From NCBI RefSeq assembly GCF_005577435.1, contig NZ_CP040396.1, positions 2,166,501 through 2,230,500 of the forward strand: a stretch of DNA of 64,000 nucleotides, written 5' to 3'. The notes under the pieces are model-generated. The model saw nothing but the letters and a program-made list of their open reading frames with translations, did not search any database and was not told the origin of the DNA. Shown here one piece after another: positions 1 to 9,008 of this stretch; the first letter of the stretch is position 1, and each line of letters starts with the position of its first letter. This DNA comes from Paenibacillus algicola (GTDB lineage: Bacteria > Bacillota > Bacilli > Paenibacillales > Paenibacillaceae). Made by a program: the position numbers and the translations under genes.

Positions 1-89
1 TGGACAAGATGGATCATGATGACATCATGGAAGCCAGTGCTGCCCTGGATATCTACCTTGAACAACAGAAGAAGGAAACGAAGAAGTGA
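1..89 (+). CDS. Phage tail protein, C-terminal fragment
   Basis: The open frame enters from the left edge and stops with TGA at 87-89. It encodes about 28 residues, acidic then lysine-rich, ending KKETKK. It lies directly before a tape-measure gene, where tail phages usually carry the tail assembly chaperone (XkdN-like, often with a frameshift product). That role is inferred from position only, because too little sequence is present for family recognition. Confidence 0.5.
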   Translation, partial: DKMDHDDIMEASAALDIYLEQQKKETKK

Positions 90-132
90 GCGCCTGCGGG
101 CGCTCTTTTTGTCTTGGAAAGAGGTGTGACGG

Positions 133-2334
133 ATGGCAGTAATCAGTAACCTCATGTTCGCTGTGGGCTTTAAAGTGTCTGATGGCGCACTGCGAAAGGC
201 TGACAAGCAGGTCAGCATGATGAAAGAGAACTGGGCAGCGGTCGGGTTAGCAGCTGGGGCCATTACAGCCGCGGTAGCAGGGGTTGGATTTGCTGCAGTG
301 AATGCAGCCAGTGAATTTAATGACTCCATGCGATCCATACAGATGGCCACAGGTCAAACAGCGGATCAGATGGAAGAGACAAAGTCCATCGCAACGGATC
401 TGTATAATCAAAACTTTGGCCAGAATTGGCAGGACCTCAGCGGCGCCATTACTGCAACAGCACAAATTACGCAGCAAACAGGCGACGATCTGAAAGAGAC
501 CACACAAAACGCTCTCTTGCTGCGGGATGCTTTTGGCTTTGAAGTAGCGGAATCGGTCCGGACAGTGGATACCATGATGAAAAACTTTGGTATTACCTCC
601 GAGGAAGCGATGAACCTGCTGGCACAGGGGACACAAAACGGTTTGGATAAATCGGGAGACCTACTGGACACGGCAAATGAGTATGCGAACCAATTTCAGG
701 CCCTGGGCTTCACAGCTGAAGAAATGTTTGATACCCTGGCTGCCGGCTCTGAGAATGGCGCTTTTAACTTGGACAAGGTCGGAGATGCCGTTAAAGAGTT
801 TAATATTCGAGCGAAAGACGGCTCCAAGGACACGGTAACAGGATTACAGATGCTTGGTCTCAATGCTGAGAAAATGATGGGTACCTTTGCCGCTGGTGGA
901 CCTGAAGCCAAGGCAGCCTTTCAGCAGGTCATGCAGATGGTGGGAGATATAGCAGATCCAGTCGAAAGGAACACGGTTGGCGTAATGCTGATGGGTACTC
1001 AATTTGAGGACTTGGAGGCAACGACAGTCGCATCAATGGGTCGAGCGCGAAGCGAATTTGACATGACAGCCGATAAGATGCAGGAGATTAATGACATCAA
1101 GATGAACAGCCCAGGAGAAGCCATGGCCCGAATGGGGCGGCAGATCGAGACGGGGATCTTAAAACCGCTCGGCGATAAGCTCATGCCGTATCTGATTGAC
1201 TTTTCTGGTTGGCTGGAGGTGGCAGGGCCCCAAATTGCCAATGTCGGCGGCATGGTCATCGACTCTCTTGCCAGAGGTTTCGACATGGCCGCGAGCGCGG
1301 CGTCTTTTTTGACCGATAACTTCGATGTGATTGGGCCTGCAGCAGGAGCATTTGCGCTGGTGCTGGCGACAAAACTGATCCCTACAATCAAGTTAATGAC
1401 CATATCCGGAATCCGGATGACGGTTGCCTATCTCCCGTTCATCGCGATCGCGGCAGGTATTGGCTTGGCAGTAGCTGGTGTCATCCTAATTTTTAAAAAT
1501 TGGGGGACTATTAGCGCCTGGCTGGTCGGCATATGGAATGCGTTTAAAACATGGGTCATAGGTCTGTTTAACAGCATCGCAGCATTTTTCGTGACGTGGG
1601 GTACGGTGATCTGGTCGGCCATTACCTCGGCCGTATCGGGGATTGTCTCCGCCGTATCAGGTTACTGGAATACATTCACGGCAGTCACCATGTCTGTTTT
1701 TAATGCGATTGTCGGTTTCTTCTCTAGTGTATGGAACAGCATCTGGTCAACGATTTCGAATGTGGCTAACAGCATTGTGTCCTTTGTGACCAATGCCTGG
1801 AACACGATCAAGGATGTGGCCACATCCACCTGGGAAGGGATCGGGACGGGACTCAGCAACATGTGGACCAACGTGAAGAACAGTTTTTCTACGGGCGTTA
1901 ACTTTATCACAGGCCTGGTCAACAATCTGATCCGGAAAATCAACAGTGCACTGTCCATTAAGCTGCCAGATTGGTTGGGCGGGAAAGAATTTGCGATCAA
2001 TATTCCGGAAATCCCTGAAATGCCCGTGGACGGCAGTCACGCTGCCGGTCTTCCGAATGTCCCGTTTGATGGATACATCGCAGAGCTGCATAAGGGGGAA
2101 CGAGTCCTTACAGCAGATGAAAACAAAGCTTATTCTTCCGGGTACACGCCGGAGACGGCTCCAGCCCGGGCAAGCAGCGGCAGCTCATCGACAAGTCGCA
2201 TGGAAGTCAGTGTGAAAGTCGATGTCAACGGGAGCTCCATGGGCGGCCCGGAGAAGGCGGCGGTTATGTCTGAGTTGCAGGCGCTGTTTGAGAGTATCAT
2301 TCGGCGTAACGGTCTGGAGGTGGCAGCAGATTAA
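133..2334 (+). CDS. Phage tail tape measure protein
   Basis: This 733-aa protein is the largest tail gene here. It begins with a short hydrophilic stretch, then an Ala/Gly-rich hydrophobic segment (about residues 36-60). The middle holds the TP901-type tape-measure signature region (about 60-330, rich in M, T and Q with a LLxxGTQNGL-like part). Several hydrophobic helices and Trp/Asn-rich repeats follow (about 400-600, AWNTIKD-type). The C-terminus has the HAAGLPNVPFDGYIAELHKGE-type motif typical of such proteins. Tape measure proteins set tail length and may assist DNA entry. SD GAGGTG precedes ATG 133. It sits first in a run of overlapping tail genes. Confidence 0.93.
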   Translation: MAVISNLMFAVGFKVSDGALRKADKQVSMMKENWAAVGLAAGAITAAVAGVGFAAVNAASEFNDSMRSIQMATGQTADQMEETKSIATDLYNQNFGQNWQDLSGAITATAQITQQTGDDLKETTQNALLLRDAFGFEVAESVRTVDTMMKNFGITSEEAMNLLAQGTQNGLDKSGDLLDTANEYANQFQALGFTAEEMFDTLAAGSENGAFNLDKVGDAVKEFNIRAKDGSKDTVTGLQMLGLNAEKMMGTFAAGGPEAKAAFQQVMQMVGDIADPVERNTVGVMLMGTQFEDLEATTVASMGRARSEFDMTADKMQEINDIKMNSPGEAMARMGRQIETGILKPLGDKLMPYLIDFSGWLEVAGPQIANVGGMVIDSLARGFDMAASAASFLTDNFDVIGPAAGAFALVLATKLIPTIKLMTISGIRMTVAYLPFIAIAAGIGLAVAGVILIFKNWGTISAWLVGIWNAFKTWVIGLFNSIAAFFVTWGTVIWSAITSAVSGIVSAVSGYWNTFTAVTMSVFNAIVGFFSSVWNSIWSTISNVANSIVSFVTNAWNTIKDVATSTWEGIGTGLSNMWTNVKNSFSTGVNFITGLVNNLIRKINSALSIKLPDWLGGKEFAINIPEIPEMPVDGSHAAGLPNVPFDGYIAELHKGERVLTADENKAYSSGYTPETAPARASSGSSSTSRMEVSVKVDVNGSSMGGPEKAAVMSELQALFESIIRRNGLEVAAD

Positions 2335-2882
2335 TGGCAACGATTAACGGTCATTACCTCTCAGTGGCTGAAGAAACACCTGAGTTTGCTGTGGATGTCA
2401 CAGACCAGCCGGTCGAGAAAGAGGTGGATGTGTCCGACCATGTCCAGCGGAAGCTCCGAAACATGAGCATCACAGGCACGGTCGTTGAGGACGCGGCGAA
2501 GATAGAGCGATTTTTAAAAACGGCCGTGGATCAGGGAGAGGTGGTCCGGTATGTTGGCCGAACTACCTTCAGCGGGTTGATCACCAGTTTCACACCGACC
2601 CGGACCTATCGAAACGCAACCGGATTTGATTTTAGTATCACGATCAAAGAGGTTCGTTTCGCTTCATCTTCGTATGTGAAGGACCTTCCGCTGCCGGTGA
2701 AGGCTCAGGTGGCCAAAATCGTAAACTCAGGCACTAAGCAGAAAAAATCCAACAAAAAGAGCGAGAAGAAGGCCACCACCAAAAAGACAGCAAAAGCAAC
2801 GACAACAAAGAAGACCAGCAAGAAAGCAAAGGAGCAGGTGCAAAAGGTGAAATTTAAACTCGGCAGCCCCTGGGCGGATTGA
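2334..2882 (+). CDS. Dit-like phage tail/baseplate protein with Lys-rich tail
   Basis: The protein has 182 aa. Residues 1-115 form a compact beta-rich domain with a DHVQRKLRNMSITGTV segment, as in the Dit-like N-terminal domain of phage tail proteins (the distal tail piece joining tube to baseplate). Residues 135-170 are a low-complexity Lys/Thr/Ser tract (KKSNKKSEKKATTKK-type) before a short conserved end, FKLGSPWAD. The start overlaps the tape-measure stop (TAATG). The family call rests on pattern recognition plus position and is moderately sure. Confidence 0.7.
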   Translation: MATINGHYLSVAEETPEFAVDVTDQPVEKEVDVSDHVQRKLRNMSITGTVVEDAAKIERFLKTAVDQGEVVRYVGRTTFSGLITSFTPTRTYRNATGFDFSITIKEVRFASSSYVKDLPLPVKAQVAKIVNSGTKQKKSNKKSEKKATTKKTAKATTTKKTSKKAKEQVQKVKFKLGSPWAD

Positions 2883-2891
2883 GGTGATTAA

Positions 2892-3212
2892 GTGGAGTAC
2901 ATCGACATTGAGAAGGACCAGATACCACACCGTTTTGACGTTGATCTGGCTGGTGAGATGTTCACATTTGAGGTCCACTATAATGCCGATTACGACTTCT
3001 TCACGGTGGATCTAGAAAAGGACGGCGTGGTTTTGACTACCGGCGAAAAACTGGTGTACGGTTTGCCTCTCTTTCTTGATGTTATGGACAACCGTTTCCC
3101 TAAAGTGCCCATTATTCCCTATGACGAATCTGAAAAAAATAGAGAAGTAACTTGGGAGACGCTTGGAGTAAGCGTCTTTCTATTTGTGATTGAAGGTGAG
3201 GAAGATGAATAA
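2892..3212 (+). CDS. Phage baseplate plug protein (Pam3 gp18-like)
   Basis: This is a 106-aa acidic, beta-rich protein that starts at GTG 2892 behind SD GAGGTG. The layout (IPHRFDVDLAGEMFTFEVHYNADYDFF-type core, then GEKLVYGLPLFLDV) matches the small plug-domain proteins encoded between the Dit-like and hub genes of contractile baseplates (cyanophage Pam3 gp18 family). The likely role is a structural part of the central baseplate. Its last 8 bases overlap the next gene. Confidence 0.7.
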   Translation: MEYIDIEKDQIPHRFDVDLAGEMFTFEVHYNADYDFFTVDLEKDGVVLTTGEKLVYGLPLFLDVMDNRFPKVPIIPYDESEKNREVTWETLGVSVFLFVIEGEEDE

Positions 3213-3993
3213 CTTTGGCCGTGTCTGTGAGGTCATGACCGAGAATATGAAATTTTCCATGGATGATTTCAACATTGTGGCTTCCGTACCCTTTGATAAT
3301 GACGCACTGCCGAATGAAGCGGAGATTCAAATCTGGAACCTGTCCGACACGACGATTAATAACATCAAACGCGGCAAGATTCTGATGATGAATGCCGGTT
3401 ACCTGGAGGACTCCGGGGTCATCCTGCACGGTTATATCTCCAGTGTAAAAACCGATCGGTCGGGGGTGGACAAAATCACCACGATTACGGTTCTGGACTC
3501 GGAGGACTTATCCAAACGGCAGATAAAGGAGATTGCTTACGCCAAGAACACACTGGCCAGCCACATCATTAAGGAGATGGCCCGTTACATCGGCTTGCCG
3601 GTAGCTCAGATGGATCTGAACCAGGATTACCGTTATCAGGATGGATATACCGCAAAGGGTCCAGTCACTGAGATCATAACCAAGGTGGCTAAGGACTGTG
3701 GAACATCCGTTTATATTAACAAAGGGAAGTTGTATGTCCGTAGCCTGCGCCGCGGCGGAGACAGTGTATTCAGTCTGAACAAAGGTACCGGATTAATCGG
3801 CTCACCAGAGTATTTCGAGGATGCAACCGCTAAGGGATATAATGTCCGATCCCAGCTGCAGTATCGCATCACCACGGCAGCTGTCATTGACCTGGAAAGT
3901 GAATTGTTCAAAGGCCGGATGCACGTCCGCAGCGGCACGCACCGGATCAGCCGGACGGGGGATTTTATGACGGAAATGGAGGCTCTGCTATGA
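3205..3993 (+). CDS. Phage tail hub / protein D (XkdQ-like)
   Basis: The protein has 262 aa from ATG 3205. That start is preferred over TTG 3190 because AGGTGAGG at 3194-3201 fits it. The N-terminal half (about 1-110) is a beta-barrel with NEAEIQIWNLSD and a Y-L-E-D-S-G-V-I-L-H-G-Y-I-S-S motif, the hub barrel seen in XkdQ and gpD-type baseplate hubs. The middle part (GYTAKGPVTEIITKVAKDCGT) resembles the gpD second domain. It lies between the plug and spike genes, as expected for the hub that carries the spike. Confidence 0.8.
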   Translation: MNNFGRVCEVMTENMKFSMDDFNIVASVPFDNDALPNEAEIQIWNLSDTTINNIKRGKILMMNAGYLEDSGVILHGYISSVKTDRSGVDKITTITVLDSEDLSKRQIKEIAYAKNTLASHIIKEMARYIGLPVAQMDLNQDYRYQDGYTAKGPVTEIITKVAKDCGTSVYINKGKLYVRSLRRGGDSVFSLNKGTGLIGSPEYFEDATAKGYNVRSQLQYRITTAAVIDLESELFKGRMHVRSGTHRISRTGDFMTEMEALL

Positions 3994-4367
3994 GAAACGA
4001 TCCTGCCGCCACTCTTTCCAAACTGATTGAGGGATTTGTAAACAGGTCCATGAGCGGAGTCCATGTGGGGTTGCCTTGCCGAGTTATCACCTTTAACGAA
4101 TCCATCTGCAGGGCAGACGTGCAGCCATTGATCCGGACCGGGGATGATGAACCGGCCGTGATTCAAAACGTGCCGGCACTCGGCCGGAAAAGAAAGGTGG
4201 GGGTCGAAATTGAGACGGAAAAGCCGTTTTATGAAAAAGGCGATATCGTCCTTGTGGTTTGCGCTGACCGGGAGATCAAGAATGTGCTCGGGGGAAAAGT
4301 CGCGGCCCCGGACAGTTCCCGGACGCATGACATTAATGACGCTGTGATTGTGGGGGTGTTCGTATGA
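3990..4367 (+). CDS. Gp138-type membrane-puncturing spike protein
   Basis: The protein has 125 aa and starts in an ATGA overlap with the hub gene. The N-terminal helix is followed by GLPCRVITFNES and an OB-fold-like stretch with DVQPLI and GDIVLVVCADREI. This is the Gp138 N-terminal family found in central spikes of contractile tails. No long C-terminal beta-helix is present, so the spike tip is short or supplied by another gene. The next gene overlaps by 4 bases. Confidence 0.8.
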   Translation: MRNDPAATLSKLIEGFVNRSMSGVHVGLPCRVITFNESICRADVQPLIRTGDDEPAVIQNVPALGRKRKVGVEIETEKPFYEKGDIVLVVCADREIKNVLGGKVAAPDSSRTHDINDAVIVGVFV

Positions 4368-4729
4368 TTTCCCTCAAGATTGATGAAACAGGGGATCTGG
4401 TCTTTTCTGGCGGCGAGCTGGCCATGATCGAGGGACCAGAGGAACTGGCGCAGTGCGGCCGGACGGCTATAGGCACCAATAAAGGGGAATGGTTCCTCAA
4501 TCCGGATGCCGGTATTACCTTCAGCAAATTCCTTGGAAAAGAGATCAACGAGGAAGAAATGCGGGACGAGTTAACAGCCGGGCTACTGCAGGAGGATCGG
4601 TTCCAGACCGTGGAGGACATAGACTTCACGATTAACCGGAAATCCCGGACAATGCTGGTCACCTTTACGGCAGTGGGGATTGACGGCACAACGATAAGAG
4701 TAGAGGGGGTGGAGGTAGGTGCTGGATAG
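4364..4729 (+). CDS. Baseplate wedge protein, gp25-like (XkdS/DUF2634)
   Basis: This 121-aa protein starts with ATG in an ATGA overlap. It contains the gp25-type pattern: a GELAMIEGPEELAQ helix, then NKGEWFLNPDAGI and a beta-rich end. Members of this family (XkdS in PBSX, gp25 in T4) are sheath-nucleating wedge proteins. Their presence supports a contractile tail. It is followed, with overlap, by the baseplate J gene, the usual order. Confidence 0.82.
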   Translation: MISLKIDETGDLVFSGGELAMIEGPEELAQCGRTAIGTNKGEWFLNPDAGITFSKFLGKEINEEEMRDELTAGLLQEDRFQTVEDIDFTINRKSRTMLVTFTAVGIDGTTIRVEGVEVGAG

Positions 4730-5891
4730 AACAGGGTTCAAGCGCCGGCGGTTCCAAGATCTGTTTGAAGAAATGGAGGACAAGGCCCGCGAAACGTTTG
4801 GCGACCAGATTAATACTTCGGAGCGTTCGCCACTCGGTATCATCCTGCGGCTGTTTGCGTGGTTTCTGGCACGGATCTGGGGGACAGCCGAAGACGTATA
4901 TAATGCCGGATACAAAAACACTGCTGCTGGCAATAACTTAGACAGGCTTGGGCCCTACTCAGGCGTCACGCGGATCTTGGAGCAGTGGGCGACCGGGGAG
5001 GTTGTATTGACCGGGACCGCAGGAAAGAGCGTTGAGGCGGGGTTTCAGGCTGCCACAGAAATGGGGGTTTACTTTGAAACCCTTGAAGATGTAGTCATCG
5101 GGCCGGACGGAACGGTAACGGCGGCCATAGAAGCGCTGGATTCCGGTTCACAAGGCAACGTGGCAGCAGGTGCCATCACGATCATTGTAAATCCTAATCC
5201 GGATATTACAGCTGTTTCAAACCCGGAACGCACCCAAGGCGGCCGTGAAAAGGAGACAGACGCTGAATTCCGGGACCGAATGGATCAAGCCGTAGCCGGC
5301 GGCGGTGCGGCGTCCTTGGATGCCCTTCGCGGTGCGCTCTTAAGGCTGGACAATGTCCGCGCAGCTGCCGTTATCGAGAATAACACTATGCAGGCTGATC
5401 CTGTCGGCCGGCCGGCGAAGTCATATCAAGCCTATGTGCTTGGCGGTGATGATCAGGCCATAGCGGAGATGATTTTCCAGAAGGGTGCCGCCGGCATTGA
5501 GTCACACGGTGATATTACTGTGCAGGTACCGGACCTGGGCGGATATGTCCATGATGTGAAATTTAGCCGGGCGGAGGAAGTACAACTGCAGATCAGTGTG
5601 GATGTTACTAAAAACGAAAGTTACCCAGCAGACGGAGACGAACAAATCAGGTCCGCGCTGGTCCGATATGTGGGCGGGGAGGATGGTGGCAGCTACTACA
5701 ACGGGCTGAACATGGGCGCTTCTGTCATCTATACCAGACTGATTAGCGCTGTGTACAGCGTTCCAGGCGTTGAGGATGTGTCCGTCTTGGTTGGCTCGGG
5801 GAATAATCTGCAGCCGGCAAATGTACAGATTCAGCCGTTCCAGGTCGCACAGGTCCGGGCAACGGATATTGAGGTGATCAGTCATGTTTAG
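4719..5891 (+). CDS. Baseplate J-like protein (XkdT)
   Basis: The protein has 390 aa from GTG 4719, behind a GA-rich SD. The baseplate-J pattern is clear: an N-terminal helix with AWFLARIWGTAEDVYNAG, NLDRLGPYSGVTR, and GGREKETDAEFRDRM followed by VRAAAVIENNT and GVEDVSVLVG. Such proteins are the wedge core of myovirus baseplates, and the homologue in PBSX is XkdT. It overlaps both neighbouring genes, so the baseplate genes are probably translated as one coupled unit. Confidence 0.9.
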   Translation: MLDRTGFKRRRFQDLFEEMEDKARETFGDQINTSERSPLGIILRLFAWFLARIWGTAEDVYNAGYKNTAAGNNLDRLGPYSGVTRILEQWATGEVVLTGTAGKSVEAGFQAATEMGVYFETLEDVVIGPDGTVTAAIEALDSGSQGNVAAGAITIIVNPNPDITAVSNPERTQGGREKETDAEFRDRMDQAVAGGGAASLDALRGALLRLDNVRAAAVIENNTMQADPVGRPAKSYQAYVLGGDDQAIAEMIFQKGAAGIESHGDITVQVPDLGGYVHDVKFSRAEEVQLQISVDVTKNESYPADGDEQIRSALVRYVGGEDGGSYYNGLNMGASVIYTRLISAVYSVPGVEDVSVLVGSGNNLQPANVQIQPFQVAQVRATDIEVISHV

Positions 5892-6525
5892 CTTGAAAGA
5901 CATGCTTGGCCGCCTTACCGATGTCTACAATAAGAGCTCAACGAGCAATATTGGCAAGCTGATCGGCATCCTCCACGGCCAGCTGCAGCAGGTGAGTGAC
6001 AGCCTGGAAACCATTCGAGAATGGCGGGATATCGACAAGGCCAAGGGGACGACACTGGACCGGATCGGTGAGAACATCGTGCAGGCTCGAGGGGCTGCCT
6101 CCGATGAAGTTTACCGGGTACTGCTGAAATCGAAGATCGCTCGAAATTTGTCGAAAACCGATGTAAACACCATCATTCAGGTGCTTGCCCTTGCGTTAGA
6201 CTGTCCTTACGCTGATATTCGAATTGAGCCGAAGTACACTGACTCAAGCGAACCTGAGCCAGCAGCTATAAAACTTATTCGCGTGCCGACGAAGCGCTTA
6301 AATGAGGTTGGCATGTCCCCCTTGCAGTTTGGGCAGATTATCCAGAAGACGGTGGCTGCTGGTGTGAGGGTGGCACAGATCGAGCTGACCGGTACATTCC
6401 GGCTGTCATCAGTCTATGATCAGCTGCAGACTGGACCGACCGGCCTGGCAGATGTGGACATGACGACCGGCGGGTCTTTGGGAGAAGTGTACGTGCCAGG
6501 CAATGATTATGTATTACCGATATAG
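5884..6525 (+). CDS. Phage tail protein, DUF2612-like
   Basis: The protein has 213 aa, with ATG 5884 overlapping the stop of the J gene. The middle has GTTLDRIGENIVQARG, then EVYRVLLKSKIARN and a DVNTIIQ helix. This pattern is shared by DUF2612-like (gpI/XkdU-position) proteins that link the baseplate to fibres. It sits between baseplate J and the fibre gene. The exact family name is less sure than the structural role. Confidence 0.7.
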   Translation: MFSLKDMLGRLTDVYNKSSTSNIGKLIGILHGQLQQVSDSLETIREWRDIDKAKGTTLDRIGENIVQARGAASDEVYRVLLKSKIARNLSKTDVNTIIQVLALALDCPYADIRIEPKYTDSSEPEPAAIKLIRVPTKRLNEVGMSPLQFGQIIQKTVAAGVRVAQIELTGTFRLSSVYDQLQTGPTGLADVDMTTGGSLGEVYVPGNDYVLPI

Positions 6526-6536
6526 GAGGGATTGCT

Positions 6537-7889
6537 GTGCCATTTGAAAAAATCGTGCCTGAATGGGGCGCGCCGGGGGTGGAGCCTCCGGAGTCCAAAA
6601 AGCAAGAAGGGTGGCAGGTGGGGGATCATCCGCCGGCCGCGTGGCTTAACTGGTTTTTCAATCAATCATCTGAATCAATACAAGAGCTGCAACAAAAATC
6701 TGCTGAACAAGCATGGGTGGTACAGCAGTTGGCAGAGCTCGACGTGGATATCCCTGATGCCTCTCTGACAGGCAAGGGGATCGTACAGCTCAATAATAGC
6801 GTCACGAGTACGTCAACGGCCCAGGCGGCTACTCCAAGCGCAGTCAAAGCAGCATATGATAGAGCTGTGGCGGCGCTGTCCAAAGCCGGCGGAGAGAACA
6901 TGACAGGACGTTTGATCCAGCAGCAATGGGGAACTTTTTCATCAGGCATTTCGGGTAATGCTCTCTTTGGGAATAACTGTTATTTGGACAATGCTATTTT
7001 CAGGTACGAAAACACCCATACGTCACTGGGAGCGCGGGGTCTCTATATGAGATATGCTTCAGGTACTGAGCCGCAAATCTTCATATTTGATACAGGCTTA
7101 GTTCCGACGACTGCCGGTCAAGCGTTCACTCCGACCCTCCGGCGTGTACTTCATGATAACGATAGTTTGGCACAGTTAGTTAAAGTCACAGATAACAATG
7201 GATTTGCCATCGACATTTCAAATAAGAATATTAATTCATTTTGGAAAAGTGGTTGGTACATGGGTTCCAATGTCATAAACGCTCCCAATAGTGGCTGGTG
7301 GTATTATGAAGTCATCAGGCACAATGACCTGTGGGAGGTTCAAAAAGCATACGATTTTAACAATCCGCACAGCTATAGGCAGCGAATGAAGCAGAATGGG
7401 TCCTGGAGTGCTTGGTCAGAAGACCTTTTTCAATCTGTCGCTAACGGGAAACAGGCGATCGCTACCGCCATTAGCGGCAAGGGAATAGCAGCATCAGGTA
7501 GCGAAGAATTTTCGTCATTGGCGAGTAAGATTTCACAAATAAGCACAGCAGCAAAGATGGCGTCGGGGTCATTCACTAAGCCAGCGTCTAATAATTGTAA
7601 TTTCACCATCGACAACCTTAACTTTACACCTTCGTCATTGGTATTGGTTATCCGCGCGGCAACCAATTTCTACAATTATCAATTTAGGTTTGTTGCATAT
7701 CTTAATTCAAGTGGAACCTCTTGGAGATCTATGAGTTTTGTAGGTGACAACACTCTGACTCAATATTATTCACAAGGTTTCGAAGTGCGTTCGAATGGCT
7801 TTACATCAACGGGATACTGGGCGAGCGAACACGCTTATTTGAAGACAGGCAACATCGATACCAACATCGAATGGATCGCTATCGGATAA
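6537..7889 (+). CDS. Phage tail fibre protein
   Basis: The protein has 450 aa from GTG 6537, with a strong AGGAGGG at 6524-6530. After an N-terminal adaptor (about 1-75) there is a tail-fibre repeat of the LTGKGIVQLNNSV ... ATPSAVKAAYD type (about 80-110). The rest is Ser/Asn/Trp-rich, including YNYQFRF-type beta segments near the end. It likely determines host binding. Base composition drops towards the 3' half, as is common for exchanged receptor-binding domains. Confidence 0.85.
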   Translation: MPFEKIVPEWGAPGVEPPESKKQEGWQVGDHPPAAWLNWFFNQSSESIQELQQKSAEQAWVVQQLAELDVDIPDASLTGKGIVQLNNSVTSTSTAQAATPSAVKAAYDRAVAALSKAGGENMTGRLIQQQWGTFSSGISGNALFGNNCYLDNAIFRYENTHTSLGARGLYMRYASGTEPQIFIFDTGLVPTTAGQAFTPTLRRVLHDNDSLAQLVKVTDNNGFAIDISNKNINSFWKSGWYMGSNVINAPNSGWWYYEVIRHNDLWEVQKAYDFNNPHSYRQRMKQNGSWSAWSEDLFQSVANGKQAIATAISGKGIAASGSEEFSSLASKISQISTAAKMASGSFTKPASNNCNFTIDNLNFTPSSLVLVIRAATNFYNYQFRFVAYLNSSGTSWRSMSFVGDNTLTQYYSQGFEVRSNGFTSTGYWASEHAYLKTGNIDTNIEWIAIG

Positions 7890-7903
7890 AGGAGGATTGC
7901 ATA

Positions 7904-8197
7904 ATGCAAATAGGAAATAGAATCATTTTTGATCAAGACGGGGAAATCATGTATCAATCAGGAGAAATGCAAGGCGATGTGCTCCCCCGGAAGGAGGTGA
8001 CAAGTCTTGACTATGTAGATTTAGATTATGGCGCTGTCAACTTCCAGACGCACAGAATTGTAAGAATTGACGTAGACACAAAACAACCCGTGCTAGAATC
8101 TTTGGAAATCGTATTATCACCAGAGCAACAACGGATCAAGGAGCTGGAAGATCAACTGTTAATATTGGCTGATGCCGAAACAGGAGGAATTTTATAA
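7904..8197 (+). CDS. Small phage fibre-associated protein, hypothetical
   Basis: The protein has 97 aa from ATG 7904, chosen because AAGGAGG at 7889-7895 fits it. The sequence is acidic and beta-rich (IGNRIIFDQDGEIMYQSGE) and ends in a helix with EQQRIKELEDQLLIL, a short coiled coil. I do not recognise a family. Genes like this often follow the fibre gene in Gram-positive prophages and may encode accessory or assembly proteins. Confidence 0.75.
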   Translation: MQIGNRIIFDQDGEIMYQSGEMQGDVLPRKEVTSLDYVDLDYGAVNFQTHRIVRIDVDTKQPVLESLEIVLSPEQQRIKELEDQLLILADAETGGIL

Positions 8198-8355
8198 TGG
8201 TAAACCAAGTGGTAGTAAGAATTGCGGCTGATCGGATTATGAACGGCGGGATGAATCCCAAAACGGGGGAAACCTATGTGCTGGACGACATCACAAATCC
8301 GGATTATCGGCAAGCGGTAGAGGATCATATCCTCGAAAACACCGATGGAATTTAA
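8197..8355 (+). CDS. Small phage protein (52 aa), hypothetical
   Basis: ATG 8197 overlaps the previous stop (TAATG) and AGGAGG lies just upstream at 8183-8188. The 52-aa product begins MVNQVVVRIAADRIMNGG and ends EDHILENTDGI. Its size and place after the fibre gene resemble the XkdX-type small ORFs of PBSX-like elements, but I cannot see a diagnostic motif. Two stem-loops follow at once, so it probably ends the tail transcript. Confidence 0.7.
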   Translation: MVNQVVVRIAADRIMNGGMNPKTGETYVLDDITNPDYRQAVEDHILENTDGI

Positions 8356-8359
8356 TCAG

Positions 8360-8411
8360 CGCCGCAAGGCGTATTTTTTATGCCCCTGGGTGGTCCGGGG
8401 GCTCTTTTATT
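8360..8411 (+). terminator. Tandem stem-loops after tail genes
   Basis: The first stem is CGCC-GCAA-GGCG at 8360-8371 with a T-run (TATTTTTT). The second has GCCCC at 8382-8386 pairing with GGGGC at 8398-8402, then TCTTTTATTT. Both look like intrinsic terminators that separate the tail genes from the lysis genes. Partial read-through is likely. Confidence 0.65.
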
Positions 8412-8440
8412 TATAGAGAGGGAGACAGGGGGGAAGAAGG

Positions 8441-8734
8441 GTGGACATCACTGCCATGATTGCATTAATCGCTGCTATAAGCGGTATTGTGTTGGGTTGG
8501 ATCGGCCGCACCAGATCATATCGTCAAGATCTAATCCAAGAGGCTGGAGCTGACGCGCTCCAACGCGCTGATGTGGATTACATCAAACGGGGAGTAGATG
8601 ATATTAGGCTCGAGCAAAGGGTGCAAGGTCAGCGGATTGATGCTTTGTCTGAGCGCGTGACACGAGTCGAAGAATCGGCCAAGCAAGCTCACAAGCGCTT
8701 GGACCGAAAAGAAGAAATGGGAGGCGGAATTTGA
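8441..8734 (+). CDS. Phage membrane protein with coiled coil (lysis region)
   Basis: This 97-aa protein starts at GTG 8441, behind a purine-rich AGGGGGG at 8427-8433. One N-terminal membrane helix (about residues 4-21) is followed by a charged coiled coil (about 45-92, EQRVQGQRIDALSERV). It sits just before the holin and may help holin or lysin function. It resembles XhlA only in general design, with the membrane helix at the opposite end. The function is not proven. Confidence 0.7.
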   Translation: MDITAMIALIAAISGIVLGWIGRTRSYRQDLIQEAGADALQRADVDYIKRGVDDIRLEQRVQGQRIDALSERVTRVEESAKQAHKRLDRKEEMGGGI

Positions 8735-8735
8735 A

Positions 8736-9008
8736 ATGGAATGGAACATGATTTTTGAGTTGGTTGATCCGCGGCTGTTGATCGTTGTGGCCGCATGCTG
8801 GGTGATTGGCTTCATCTTGAAACAGACACCCAAGGTGCCGGACTGGTCCATCATTTATATTGTGCTGGCGGTGGCTATTCTCTTCACCGTTGGCGTCATC
8901 GGCTGGAGCATGGAATCCATAATCCAGGGCATCCTTGCCGGTGCCTTTGCCGTGTTTGGTCATCAGGTCGTTAAACAAACCAAGATTGGAGCTGATCAAA
9001 TTGAGTAA
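8736..9008 (+). CDS. Phage holin (holin 5_2-like)
   Basis: The protein has 90 aa and begins two bases after the preceding gene. It has three hydrophobic segments: about residues 12-28, 38-57 and 63-77. A KQTPKVPDW motif lies between the first two, as in the Phage_holin_5_2 group. A charged C-terminal tail follows. The last 8 bases overlap the amidase gene, the normal holin-lysin arrangement. It would form membrane lesions that release or activate the lysin. Confidence 0.8.
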   Translation: MEWNMIFELVDPRLLIVVAACWVIGFILKQTPKVPDWSIIYIVLAVAILFTVGVIGWSMESIIQGILAGAFAVFGHQVVKQTKIGADQIE

